A DNA stretch of 52,602 nt from a bacterium (GTDB lineage: Bacteria; Chloroflexota; Dormibacteria; Aeolococcales; Aeolococcaceae), in assembly GCA_014874355.1 (NCBI GenBank), contig JACWAJ010000057.1, positions 1 through 52,602 on the forward strand, read 5' to 3'. The notes under the pieces were generated by a model. It was not told the origin of the DNA, made no database searches, and saw only the letters and a list, made by a program, of their open reading frames with translations. Shown here in pieces: positions 1 through 9,414 of the stretch (its first letter is position 1; every line of letters begins with the position of its first letter). The translations under genes were made by a program, and so were the position numbers.

Positions 1-138
1 CCGACTCACCGATCTCGGCGTCGGCTTCTCCGGTTCTCCCACGAGTACTGCAAGTACGCGTGGTGCGATCCTCGTGCGCCTCCTTGACCTCGGCGGCCGG
101 TGCGGCACATCAGCGTCGCGTTACTGAGACAGGCTGCT
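1..138 (-). repeat. Diverged copy of the palindromic-ended element at 38065-38241 (cut by window start)
   Basis: Gap-free 138-bp alignment of 1-138 with the complement of 38065-38202; by hand count 116/138 identical, including ctccttgacctcggcggccggtgcgg. Confidence 0.85.
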
Positions 139-141
139 AGG

Positions 142-170
142 TCTTGATCCCGGTGGCCGGTGCGGCCCAT
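142..170 (-). repeat. Short partial duplicate of the same repeat (60 bp offset)
   Basis: tcttgatcccggtggccggtgcggcccat matches 82-110 (about 24/29) at an exact 60-nt offset. Confidence 0.55.
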
Positions 171-199
171 CGCGGAATCGCCAGGATTTCCTCAGGCGT

Positions 200-820
200 C
201 TAGCCGATCACCCGGGGAGCGGTTAGGGATGCCAACCGTTGGCGTTCCCGCATCGAAGCACGCTTGTTGCCAAGCCCGGGTCCCGCGGGACCGAATTCGG
301 CTTCGGGCACATTCTCGGCGTGGAGCGTGACCCCGGTACGTTTGCAGTCCATCAGGTGAGCTGAGCGCAGGTTGGTACCGGCGTTGGTGCGGGAGCCACT
401 GATGTCGCTCTCCTCAAAGAAGCCGCCCGTGGCGTTGAAGTCACCCAGGTCGCTGTTCCGCAGATCGGCCTTCTGGAAGTTGGCACGCGGTGTCGTGGCT
501 TGGACACACGAACTTCCGGGCATGATGTTTCGCGCCGCCGTGAGGCGGACGATCCTGCATTCGTCGAGTTGCAGCCGCGGCATGCAGTTTTCGGGGATGC
601 CGAGATCCTCGCCGTGAAGTCCCCGCATGTCTAGGTCGGGCATGAAAGAGCGTCGGATCAAAGTGTTGTCCGCCTGACCTCTGATCGTGACGCCTCTGCC
701 GGGTGCGTTGGCGACTTGAACCAGAGCAAGGCCCACGACCTGGCCGCGAATGCGCATGCCGTCTACCCGAGCGGCAATGTCGGCCATGTTGAGGGCGGCG
801 ACGTCGGGCGACTCATTCAT
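200..820 (-). CDS. Pentapeptide-repeat-like protein
   Basis: ANFQKADLRNSDLGDFNATGGFFEESDISGSRTNAGTNLRSAHLMDC has five-residue A(D/N)LXX periodicity; ATGA overlap with the upstream ORF. Confidence 0.55.
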   Translation of the reverse strand: MNESPDVAALNMADIAARVDGMRIRGQVVGLALVQVANAPGRGVTIRGQADNTLIRRSFMPDLDMRGLHGEDLGIPENCMPRLQLDECRIVRLTAARNIMPGSSCVQATTPRANFQKADLRNSDLGDFNATGGFFEESDISGSRTNAGTNLRSAHLMDCKRTGVTLHAENVPEAEFGPAGPGLGNKRASMRERQRLASLTAPRVIG

Positions 821-1191
821 TGAACAGCTACTTTGATGCGTTTGCTTCCAAAGATCTTTATGTTCTCGCCTTCATCGAGATCCCATACAGAGTTTCGCAG
901 ATCGCAATCCACAAAGGTCACTTCATGAATGCGGCGGGGCCACACCGTGTGCGAAAGGTCACATTCGACCCATCTTGTGTTGTCGAGGGACCCGAGTCTG
1001 AGTAGATCCTCACCGTGTGCGACGACATGGCGGAACACACGGATGCCCTCAAGCACGATCGGCTCCACCTCGCCGACGGGACGCAATTCCGCGTGAGCGG
1101 CTGGCGTCGTCACGGCGTTTCCCTCCTCATCTGCGCAGCGACCAGACATTGCAACCCCCCCTGGTGCGGACTTCCGCTCAGGGACGGACAC
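817..1191 (-). CDS. Small pentapeptide-repeat-like protein, translationally coupled to the next ORF
   Basis: LGSLDNTRWVECDLSHTVWPRRIHEVTFVDCDLRNSVWD; stop overlaps start of 200-820 (ATGA). Confidence 0.5.
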   Translation of the reverse strand: MSVPERKSAPGGVAMSGRCADEEGNAVTTPAAHAELRPVGEVEPIVLEGIRVFRHVVAHGEDLLRLGSLDNTRWVECDLSHTVWPRRIHEVTFVDCDLRNSVWDLDEGENIKIFGSKRIKVAVQ

Positions 1192-1279
1192 AATCTAGAT
1201 TGATGGTACAGGTCTGCCCGAGGGACCCCCACGTGGGAGGTTCCTTTGTTACACATTCGTGACATGGGTGGGTGCCAGA

Positions 1280-2683
1280 TCAGCCATTGGCCTTGGGTCT
1301 GGTTGGCCGTGCAACAGGGTTGCTGATGACAACCCGATTTCGGCCCTGTGCTTTGGCAGTGTAGAGAGCGGTATCCGCTGCCTGAATGAGTTTGTCGGCG
1401 GTACGTACGCGGTCGGAGATGGCGGCAACGCCGACCGAGACCGTCACCTCCTGAGCCAGTCCGAGCGTGGCGACGGTTTCCTTGATCTTGATACGCATCC
1501 TCTCTGCCACAGCGCGTGCCGCGGCAGTACCGGTTTCGCGGAACATAACGGTGAACTCCTCTCCCCCGAAACGGTATGCGGAATCCGTCTCACGTCCGCG
1601 TCCCAGTGTTGCCGCCACGAGTTTGAGCACCTCGTCGCCGACCTGGTGTCCAAAAGTGTCGTTGACCGACTTGAAGTGGTCAATGTCGATCATGAGGAGC
1701 GTCAGAGGGTGTCCGTACCGGACACTCCGAGCGACTTCCCCCTTGAGATCGGCATCGAGCCGGCGACGATTGAATAGCTTGGTCAGGGAATCTGTCTCGC
1801 TGCGTTGCCCGAGCTGATCGTAGAGTTGGGCGGCGGCTAGAGCAGTTGCGGCATGACTTGCCAGTGCCTCCAATGCGTCGATGGGACTTTCGACCATGGC
1901 TTCAGAGGTATTCTCGCCACGCAATTCGAGTACCCCAAGAATGCGCAATCCAACACCGCCGACAACCAGTGGCACTGCCAGTCCTTCCAGGCGGCCGTCT
2001 TCGGCGCGAAGCTGCACGGTCTGGCCGGAACTGGCCGCTCGCCCTGCCGCTGTGTGGGCAGCTTTGACGCGAGACAACTTGTCGGGTCCGGCGTCGAGGC
2101 GCTCGGGTGGGTACAGTGGCACCAGATCGGAGTCGAGTTCGTCGAAGCGCCAGACGACAACCTCGGAGTAGCCCCCCAACCGCTGAGCTCCCGTGGCAAG
2201 CTGAGCCACGATGAGATCCTGCTCGAGGTTGCTGCCGACGTGGCGTGTGATATCGAGAATCTCGCGCAGCCGGGCGTTCTCTCTGGCACCGGCCGAGCGG
2301 TCGGCAGTGTTGCGGCGGCGCTCCAGAACGATTGAGTTGGCGAGTATTCCCAGCGTAGATCCGATCTGCTTGAGTTCCAGCGCGCCATGCAACTCGCCCG
2401 TTGTCTCAAGATCGCCGCTCTCTAGTTGGCGGGCCAAGGTACTCAACTCGTCGAGCGGCTTGAGGGTGGTGTCGTGCAGTGTCGTGTACGTGACATACCC
2501 GAGAACGCCGAGTGCCAGCAGTGCCGCCAACTCAAGGGCCCCAATAATGCCGGTCAGCAGTGCGCCAGGAGTGCCCAGCCGGGTCATCACCAACGCCACG
2601 TCGACTGCCCCCAGCAGGAACGCCAGGCCCATCGCCATGAGCGTTGCCCGTAAGAACGCGCGGGCTTGGTCGGCTGCGGACAT
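1280..2683 (-). CDS. Membrane-anchored GAF-GGDEF diguanylate cyclase
   Basis: N-terminal TM segments, HAMP-like region, GAF-like region, YRFGGEEF active site with RETD (RxxD I-site) upstream. Start trimmed to MSAADQ to avoid the divergent gene. Confidence 0.85.
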   Translation of the reverse strand: MSAADQARAFLRATLMAMGLAFLLGAVDVALVMTRLGTPGALLTGIIGALELAALLALGVLGYVTYTTLHDTTLKPLDELSTLARQLESGDLETTGELHGALELKQIGSTLGILANSIVLERRRNTADRSAGARENARLREILDITRHVGSNLEQDLIVAQLATGAQRLGGYSEVVVWRFDELDSDLVPLYPPERLDAGPDKLSRVKAAHTAAGRAASSGQTVQLRAEDGRLEGLAVPLVVGGVGLRILGVLELRGENTSEAMVESPIDALEALASHAATALAAAQLYDQLGQRSETDSLTKLFNRRRLDADLKGEVARSVRYGHPLTLLMIDIDHFKSVNDTFGHQVGDEVLKLVAATLGRGRETDSAYRFGGEEFTVMFRETGTAAARAVAERMRIKIKETVATLGLAQEVTVSVGVAAISDRVRTADKLIQAADTALYTAKAQGRNRVVISNPVARPTRPKANG

Positions 2684-2829
2684 GGCGTCCCTGAGGACAG
2701 CCCGGCGCAGCCAGGCCAGGCTCAACACTGGCTGCACGACAGCGAGGGGCGTGCCAAAACAGGCTCCGCGCTGGATTCGGGCACAATTAGCTTCCCGCAC
2801 AGTGGCATCGAAGTTAGGATAGCAGCGAC

Positions 2830-3936
2830 ATGCTTGATTCACCTGACGAAATGGACACCCCCCCAAACTCCGAGGTTCCCAATCCCCCTGTCGAGCACGA
2901 TGCTGACGCGCCGGCGCCCGAGGCCGAAGTGCGTCCCAGTATCGATGACCTCCTTCCAGTCCTCCCCAAGGGCGACCCACTGTTTGCCAACATCCCCACG
3001 CGTGCGGTGGTCTTGGAAGAACTCGCTCCCGCACTCGGCGACGGCGCACTCGTAGTCTCGCGTGGCGATGAAGTGGGCGTGGTTCTAATTCGCGAACGCG
3101 TCCTTTTCGAGAACTATTGCTTCAGCAACACCGAGCGTCTGTACGGCAAGGTCGCCATGGATCGGATGAAGACCTGGGACGACGCCACTGTCTCCGCGTA
3201 CCGACTCGACCCCGAGATGGTGGACATCTGCCCGTCGCTGCTCCGCGGCGACTCGCTCTACAGCGACCTCCGCCTCGAATGGACGGATTGGAACCAGCTT
3301 CTCACCGAGCTTACCGGGCGCGATGGCAACTTCGTCGTCGAGGTGCGAACCTCCAAGGGGCGCGGCGTTACATGCATTGCCAACGGCAAGCAGATTGCGA
3401 CATTCACCGAAGCCCATCCAGAGTTGGGTCCACCCAGCCTTCTCGACACCTTGGCGGCGGTACGCGATGGCAGTGTCTGGGTGCACTCCGAGCCGCCCAG
3501 CCTCGAAGAACTGGAGGTTGTTACCCCGCCGTCTGACACGTCCCTGGATGCGGAGGACCGCGATTTCAAGAATCCCTTTGCCGCCGCTGCGGGAGGAACC
3601 GGGGAGAACGGCGCCGGCGAGGACTACGTCGACGACGAGTACACCAATCCCTTCGCCACGGTCTTCGGGCCCAACCCCAGCGAGACTGATTCGAGCGATA
3701 AGGTGAACCCCCCAATTCAGGAGTTGCTGCCCGAACTCAAGGCCATTGTGCACAACCGGCTGCAACGCTCTGCCGCTCGGGTCGAGGCGATGCTCGACGA
3801 TGCCTCTGAGGCTGACCGGCCGCTCGATGAGGTTCTCGACGAGATTCGCGGTCTCGTAATCCGTGGCATCATGCAGTCGACACTCGACGAACTCGTTGAC
3901 GAAATGCAGAGCCTCGCATCAAGTAGTACTGCCTGA
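2830..3936 (+). CDS. Conserved hypothetical acidic protein
   Basis: Long ORF with ATG start, divergent from the GGDEF gene; no family recognised. Confidence 0.6.
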   Translation: MLDSPDEMDTPPNSEVPNPPVEHDADAPAPEAEVRPSIDDLLPVLPKGDPLFANIPTRAVVLEELAPALGDGALVVSRGDEVGVVLIRERVLFENYCFSNTERLYGKVAMDRMKTWDDATVSAYRLDPEMVDICPSLLRGDSLYSDLRLEWTDWNQLLTELTGRDGNFVVEVRTSKGRGVTCIANGKQIATFTEAHPELGPPSLLDTLAAVRDGSVWVHSEPPSLEELEVVTPPSDTSLDAEDRDFKNPFAAAAGGTGENGAGEDYVDDEYTNPFATVFGPNPSETDSSDKVNPPIQELLPELKAIVHNRLQRSAARVEAMLDDASEADRPLDEVLDEIRGLVIRGIMQSTLDELVDEMQSLASSSTA

Positions 3937-4052
3937 CGGGCGAGAGAACTTCGCGATGTCGCGATTCGCGTGGAAGGATTACAACCGCCTTGTCTGGCGT
4001 GCCAACCTAACCTCGGTCGACGGCCTGCCGTTTCAAGGCGTAAGCGAAACCC

Positions 4053-5837
4053 CTACGAAGCCTGTTTATAGGAGACGTAGTCTGCGTTCTTGAAGAAGCG
4101 GCGTCGGGCAAGTTCGGAAAACTGCTTATCAAGGAACCACGGTCGAAGCCGTACGATTGTGGGCGGCTTGCCGCGGTACAGGACGATGCCGGTGCCGTCT
4201 TGCAACTGGCGGAGCGCGTCGGGAGTCGCCATCTGATCCTGACGCACGGAATACGAACGGTTGGTCTTGCCTTCGTTATGGCTGACGCTGACGTCGGTGT
4301 ACTCCTGCCGGCCGACCATCTTGGCAACGATTTCAGTCGTTTCTGGGTCGGAGATTCCGGGCAAAATGATTTTGCATGGGTGGTTGTTGAGGATCGAGTT
4401 AGCTTTGTCGTTGCCATAGCGGGCTCGCAACTGCGAGAAGTCCTGGACGATCGACATGAGGATGACACCACGCCCTCCACCCTGCGACGCCATCGACGGC
4501 AATTCCTCGATGGGCACGACATTGGCTAACTCGTCCAGGAAGAGACCTAACTCCGGGTCGAGCCGGCCTCGAGACATGAAGTTGGCCTTGCCGTAGGCGT
4601 GCGTGACGATGGTCATGAGAATTCCGACGAAGAGCGACGCGACACGTTCCGGTGACTGGCGTGGAGTGCAAAGGTAGAGCGTGCCACGCCGGTTGATGAA
4701 GTCCTCGGGGTTGAGTCTGGAAGTCATCGCCGACTTTGCCACCGGCCCTTCATTGAAGAGGTTGAAAAACCGTGAGACTGTCGAAAAGACCGTCCCCCGC
4801 TCCTTCTCGGGGCGCTGATCGATTCCCGTGAGCATGCTGATGGCGCGCTCAGGGTCGCTGTTTTCGGGATGCTCCTCCTCGGCGAGCATCTCCTGAAGAA
4901 TCGTCATGGGAGTATTGAGGTCGTACGACTGGACCCAGTTCTTGACATCGATGATGGAATGGGTGCCGGTCGACGCCGCCGTGTAAAGCAAGGGCGCGAT
5001 GAGCTGCTTGCCGGATTCCGCCCAGTGGGCCCAGTCGTTGTCGCCCTTGCCGCCACCCTGGTTCATTCCGGCGGTAAGCCACGCGCCAACCATGATTGCG
5101 TAGTCGAGTTTGTCGCAACCGCTGATCGGTGACCAGGTGACGGTTTGGTAGTTGTCGCTGATCTCACCGGTGGGGTCGTAAACGTAGACCGGTCCGACTG
5201 ACTGACGATAGCCACCGGTAATGTCGACCAACTCGCTTTTCGTCGATGTGACAATGGCGGCTCCGAACCACTCGAAGAGATTGGGGATGACCAACCCTGT
5301 GGTCTTGCCGGAACGGGTGGGGCCGATGACCAGTGTCGACACTTCACGTTCGGTTGCAATCAGTGTGGACCCGCGCCGACCGAGGATCATCCGGCCAGAC
5401 GACGGTCCGCTGACCTTCATGGACCGAAGGTCCATGAAGGTGGCCCACTTCGACGAGCGCTTGAGGTTCCTGGGTGCGAAGTAGCGCGATGCTCCGAAGC
5501 TCGGCATCCCCCCCTTCCAGAAGAGCATGAAGAAGGCGATGCCCCCCACCGTACCGACGATGAGGAAGATGATGAATCCCCAGAACAGGAAGTAGCTCAT
5601 GTCACCGAATGCGCCTACCAGGTGGGGCCATACGATCTGGCCACCGTCTTGGGTGTAATTGTCGGCCACATGGGTGAATATGTCGATGGGGCCGTAGGTT
5701 GGGTTGCCGCCGGCAACTTTCGCGGCCAGCCAGAGCAGGCTGAACGGAACCAGCCACATCGCTGCGATGGACCCGATCAGCATCAGATCGGCCTTGCTTT
5801 TCGCCGCGCTCCCGCGGGGCGACTGAGTCATGGCCAT
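4053..5837 (-). CDS. VirD4/TraG-type type IV coupling ATPase
   Basis: Two N-terminal TM segments; Walker A VIGPTRSGKTTGLVIPNLFEW; Walker B LGLFLDELANVVPIEELPSMASQGGGRGV. Confidence 0.9.
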   Translation of the reverse strand: MAMTQSPRGSAAKSKADLMLIGSIAAMWLVPFSLLWLAAKVAGGNPTYGPIDIFTHVADNYTQDGGQIVWPHLVGAFGDMSYFLFWGFIIFLIVGTVGGIAFFMLFWKGGMPSFGASRYFAPRNLKRSSKWATFMDLRSMKVSGPSSGRMILGRRGSTLIATEREVSTLVIGPTRSGKTTGLVIPNLFEWFGAAIVTSTKSELVDITGGYRQSVGPVYVYDPTGEISDNYQTVTWSPISGCDKLDYAIMVGAWLTAGMNQGGGKGDNDWAHWAESGKQLIAPLLYTAASTGTHSIIDVKNWVQSYDLNTPMTILQEMLAEEEHPENSDPERAISMLTGIDQRPEKERGTVFSTVSRFFNLFNEGPVAKSAMTSRLNPEDFINRRGTLYLCTPRQSPERVASLFVGILMTIVTHAYGKANFMSRGRLDPELGLFLDELANVVPIEELPSMASQGGGRGVILMSIVQDFSQLRARYGNDKANSILNNHPCKIILPGISDPETTEIVAKMVGRQEYTDVSVSHNEGKTNRSYSVRQDQMATPDALRQLQDGTGIVLYRGKPPTIVRLRPWFLDKQFSELARRRFFKNADYVSYKQAS

Positions 5838-5910
5838 GTTATGTACATACTAGGCTGTTCGAAGGGACAGGGAGCGGACAGTTTGACAGCCGGGCCAATG
5901 CAATGTCTCA

Positions 5911-6633
5911 TCATCGGCCCACCGGGAACGGGACCGGCACGATCCCGCCTTTGCCTGACGGAACCGCGATCTCGACAGTAAGACCATCGGTGTAGCGGCG
6001 TGTCCAGTGGCCGGTCTTCGTATCGAACGTGTCCGTACTCTTGAATGTGGGTTCGCTCGTGATGGGAGTTCCAATCCAGAATCGGCAGGTTTCGCTGCTG
6101 GGCGTGGTGCCGGTCGAGGGGGTCATATTGCACCAACCGGCCACGTTGTGATTGTGAGAGTACGTGGATGCGGTGGCCAGTGTGGTCGTGCCCGTCAATC
6201 CGTGAGCGGGTATGGGGACGATGACCATTGCGGCGTCGCCTACAAAAAGGCTGTCGGTCTGCCGGGTCAGCACACTGTTGCCAATGTGGATGGACGAGCC
6301 TTCGGGGGTGATGTAGACGGACACGGCTTGTTGCGTCCATGACAGGTAGGCTCCCGCAACAGCGGCGAGAAGACCTATCCAAGTCAAGATGCCAGGGCTG
6401 TATCGACGCCACCACTTGCGTGCGGCGTGCGGACGTCGCTTCTGGCGAAACGAGCGCAATCCACCGAGCGGCAGCGGCAGGTTTTGGGGCGTCCGATCGA
6501 TGAGGGCGCGTTTGGCGGGGTCGGAGATCTTCCCGGGGAGAGCGCCTTCTGCGTCAGCGCGTGTCTCGGCCTCGGTGTTGCGCGAATCAGACCGTGCCGG
6601 CAGGCGGACGCGAGGCTTTTCTCGGGCGAACAT
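5911..6633 (-). CDS. Single-pass membrane protein of the Tad/VirD4 operon
   Basis: Basic N-terminus, TM GILTWIGLLAAVAGAYLSW, extracytoplasmic-looking C-terminus; ends abut the next ORF. Confidence 0.6.
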   Translation of the reverse strand: MFAREKPRVRLPARSDSRNTEAETRADAEGALPGKISDPAKRALIDRTPQNLPLPLGGLRSFRQKRRPHAARKWWRRYSPGILTWIGLLAAVAGAYLSWTQQAVSVYITPEGSSIHIGNSVLTRQTDSLFVGDAAMVIVPIPAHGLTGTTTLATASTYSHNHNVAGWCNMTPSTGTTPSSETCRFWIGTPITSEPTFKSTDTFDTKTGHWTRRYTDGLTVEIAVPSGKGGIVPVPFPVGR

Positions 6634-7112
6634 CAGTCGGGACGGGCGACCGGGACCAGGGTGTAGTCGTTAACACCCCGGCAACTGGGGTCGATGATGA
6701 GCGTCAATAACATGCGTCGCTTACCAGTTGAGACGAACTCACCCTCGGCCGTTTCTCTCACTGACTGGTCGTCAAACTCGATGTGGGCGTGGATCGGGCG
6801 ATCGAACGCCAGCAGGTTGCCCTCGACACGTAACTCTCCGTATTCCCCGAAGTTAGGGCGCATGGCATCGCCGCTGGCCAGGAACGGTTCCAGGCTGCCG
6901 CGCAGCCGCGCTGCGGCCTGGGCGGTTACGTAGCTTTCCAACTCGACGGGATGACCGGCAATGAGTAGGGCCAAGTCGTACGTGAAACGCTCTGCCAACT
7001 GCCGGATCTGATCGAGCCGTTGTTCTCGAATCTCGTCATTGGACGGTCCGATCTGCTCGCTGGCGGGCTTCTTCTTCCCGAATATCGGTGCCATAAAAGT
7101 GAATTGACTCAC
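6633..7112 (-). CDS. Uncharacterised protein, 'PNFG' family; paralogue of the 51405-52184 product
   Basis: YDLALLIAGHPVELESYVTAQ...MRPNFGEY...DRPIHAHIEFDDQSVR...KRRM aligns with the 51405-52184 product. Confidence 0.65.
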   Translation of the reverse strand: MSQFTFMAPIFGKKKPASEQIGPSNDEIREQRLDQIRQLAERFTYDLALLIAGHPVELESYVTAQAAARLRGSLEPFLASGDAMRPNFGEYGELRVEGNLLAFDRPIHAHIEFDDQSVRETAEGEFVSTGKRRMLLTLIIDPSCRGVNDYTLVPVARPD

Positions 7113-9043
7113 GTCCTGGCCCGCGGCGGGACCCGGACGATGACCTCGGTGAGTTGGTGGTAGGCCGCTTTTAGCGTTGACGACACCTGTTCCACAGGCA
7201 CCCCCTCCATGCCCGCAAAGCGCACCTTGTCGGCCTCGTCGGGGATGTTGACGATGCTGTGGACGCGTCCGCGGATCTCCGTGAGGTATCGCTGGGTCAC
7301 GGGATGCTCGCGATTCTTCTTGACCTTCGGAATGATGTAGGGGACTACGGTCGGAGGCAGGCCGTGGACATCGAGGTAGTCCAGCACGCCATTGAAATCC
7401 TGCTTCGAGGATGTCGTGGGCAGAACCAGGACGTCGGCGTGCTCCAGCCAGTACGCGGCAACCGCCGCCTCGGGTCCAGCCATGGGGTCAGGTAACCGGT
7501 TGCTCATGTCGACGACAATGAATGCGAAGCGGCGGCGCAGATAGTCGGCGAGTCGCTTGATGTCCGTCTTGGAATACTCGGTCGTCTCCCGGGACTCGGG
7601 GTAGACGGCAAGTGCCGGGGTGGTCGAGTGAATGGGCGGCGGCGGCTCATGGTTGGTCGTCAGTGCTGCGACAGTCTCGCGAACGGTTGCAGCGCCTTCG
7701 CGAAGGTTCATCTGACCCCAGGCATCGGGATTGGCGATGTTGGCATCAACGATGGCGGCCTTGTGTCCCACCGTGTCCAGGAGGGTACCCGCCACAACTG
7801 CAATACCTGCGGCGTAGCTGGTCTTGCCGACACCGCCCTTTCGGGATCCCATGACGACGATGGTGGGAGCACGATCTACGATCAGGTTGGCAAGTTCCCG
7901 AGGCGGGGTCTCTACGAAGCCGCCTCGGGACCCTCGCTTGCCAAGCAGCGAGAGGTTGGGCAGTGAGATCTTGGGTACTTTGGCCCGGTTCTTGCGTCCG
8001 CGTCCAGAGGAAACCTCAACAGGTGCGGAATAACCGGCCTGAGGGCGTGTGGTCGCCGGTTCCGAACTGCTGTCGCGCTCCGAAGCAGGCCACGCCGCCT
8101 TGGGTTTCTCATCGATAAGGCTCGGCAGTGGCGTCTCGAACAGCTCGGCTCGCGGCGTTGAGTGCGGGGCTGGCCGGCTGGCTTTCACGGCGCCACCACT
8201 GCTACTGGACATAAGGTCGAAAGGGTGAGCCGTGGTGGTTTCGACGGATTTCTTGCGTGGCGCGACCGGGGTCGGCCCGCTGCCGGGTCCGAACCCACCC
8301 TGCCTGGCCTCTTGTGGTTCGCCGAATGGCGATGGTCCGCCTCCGAGGGCACTGGCAAAGCTGTCGAAGGGATTGGCAGCTTCCGCTGGGACTTCCACAG
8401 GCGGCACAGAAGTGGTTGGCTGCGGTTCGAACTGTGACGGTGAGGGTCCCGGGTCGGGGATTGGTCGTGGCGGTGGCGCAGCCGTCGGTGCCGTTGCCGA
8501 ATCTCCGAAGTCGAAGGCGCTGTCGCTCAGATCGATGGGGAAGTCAGAACTGAGGGCCGCCATGCGCAGCGCCTCGCCCTCGTCGAAGATGATCCCGCTG
8601 CTGCCGTTTCCGCCGGAGAAGTCGCGCATGATCACCGACGCAAAGTCGAGAGGGCCGCCCGAAAGGAACGTCTTGATTTGTGCCGAACTGCCGTACTGAT
8701 CCGCGACACCCGGATTGGGCATTCCGATGTAGAAGGTTCCGTCAACGCCTTTGATCCAGTCGTCGAGAGAGTTCTCGTGGTCGAGAAGGTAGATCGGAAG
8801 CGCATTGCCTTTGATGTTGGCGGCCCACCACTGGTCGAGGCGTGCCTGGCTGGCTTCATCGGCGAAGAAGTCGACACCTCGTACCGGCGGAGCCACGAAG
8901 TACGAAGGCGTTGTGGCATGCGGCAGGCGAACATCTTCCAGAAGACGTGCCAAGCCGGTGGCATCGTCGCTGTCACGCAGCAAGATTACGAACGCGTAGC
9001 CTCCTTCATCGAGATTCGGCAAGCTGCTGTGCCTCCGCAACAT
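7109..9043 (-). CDS. Multidomain protein with C-terminal MinD/ParA-type ATPase
   Basis: Novel N-terminal region, Pro-rich linker, then VVMGSRKGGVGKTSYAAGIAVVAG deviant Walker A and FIVVDMSNRLPDP. Start trimmed to MLRRHSSLPNLDEGG. Confidence 0.8.
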   Translation of the reverse strand: MLRRHSSLPNLDEGGYAFVILLRDSDDATGLARLLEDVRLPHATTPSYFVAPPVRGVDFFADEASQARLDQWWAANIKGNALPIYLLDHENSLDDWIKGVDGTFYIGMPNPGVADQYGSSAQIKTFLSGGPLDFASVIMRDFSGGNGSSGIIFDEGEALRMAALSSDFPIDLSDSAFDFGDSATAPTAAPPPRPIPDPGPSPSQFEPQPTTSVPPVEVPAEAANPFDSFASALGGGPSPFGEPQEARQGGFGPGSGPTPVAPRKKSVETTTAHPFDLMSSSSGGAVKASRPAPHSTPRAELFETPLPSLIDEKPKAAWPASERDSSSEPATTRPQAGYSAPVEVSSGRGRKNRAKVPKISLPNLSLLGKRGSRGGFVETPPRELANLIVDRAPTIVVMGSRKGGVGKTSYAAGIAVVAGTLLDTVGHKAAIVDANIANPDAWGQMNLREGAATVRETVAALTTNHEPPPPIHSTTPALAVYPESRETTEYSKTDIKRLADYLRRRFAFIVVDMSNRLPDPMAGPEAAVAAYWLEHADVLVLPTTSSKQDFNGVLDYLDVHGLPPTVVPYIIPKVKKNREHPVTQRYLTEIRGRVHSIVNIPDEADKVRFAGMEGVPVEQVSSTLKAAYHQLTEVIVRVPPRART

Positions 9044-9398
9044 GTTGCGCTTGGGTGCCGCAGCACATCGAGTAGCCGGTGCCCGAGTGATGGAGCGTGC
9101 CCACACCCAAGAGTACTGCGCCGGCGGCGACAAACATGGTGGCGCGGGCCCAGCGGCGGTGAACCATCTGAGCCTCCGTTGCAGCCGTGACGGAAAGGGC
9201 GATGCTTGTGATGGCAACCATGACGATGACGGACCAGCACACCAACACGGCTACCGCCAGAGCCGCTTGCTCCGTCGGGAAATTGCCGAAGAGGTACTGT
9301 GAGGCAAGCTTCCAGTCGGGCATGCCAAGGCTTACCGCGGCGGCCACGACCAAAATCGTGGTCATGACGAGGCTAGGTAGTACGCGGCGCAGCTTCAT
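9006..9398 (-). CDS. Small multi-pass membrane protein
   Basis: Hydrophobic segments; within the operon. Confidence 0.55.
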   Translation of the reverse strand: MKLRRVLPSLVMTTILVVAAAVSLGMPDWKLASQYLFGNFPTEQAALAVAVLVCWSVIVMVAITSIALSVTAATEAQMVHRRWARATMFVAAGAVLLGVGTLHHSGTGYSMCCGTQAQHVAEAQQLAESR

Positions 9399-9414
9399 TA
9401 CGATAATTCCTCGC

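Noticed and set aside
200-1191. Single pentapeptide gene split by frameshift
   Set aside because: The two ORFs join by a normal ATGA overlap with plausible start and stop, so two coupled genes are as likely as a frameshift.
1200-1262. Hairpin CCCACGTGGG with TTTGTT as terminator of the GGDEF gene
   Set aside because: Stem is imperfect beyond the core palindrome and orientation of the T-run does not fit the minus-strand gene well.
3085-3765. 226-aa minus-strand ORF opposite the 2830-3936 gene
   Set aside because: Antisense shadow; the plus frame has a better start and composition.
4053-5837. Evidence for an integrated conjugative element based on VirD4/TraG
   Set aside because: No relaxase, VirB4, integrase or attachment site seen; flanking genes look chromosomal, so it was treated as part of the Tad-like locus.
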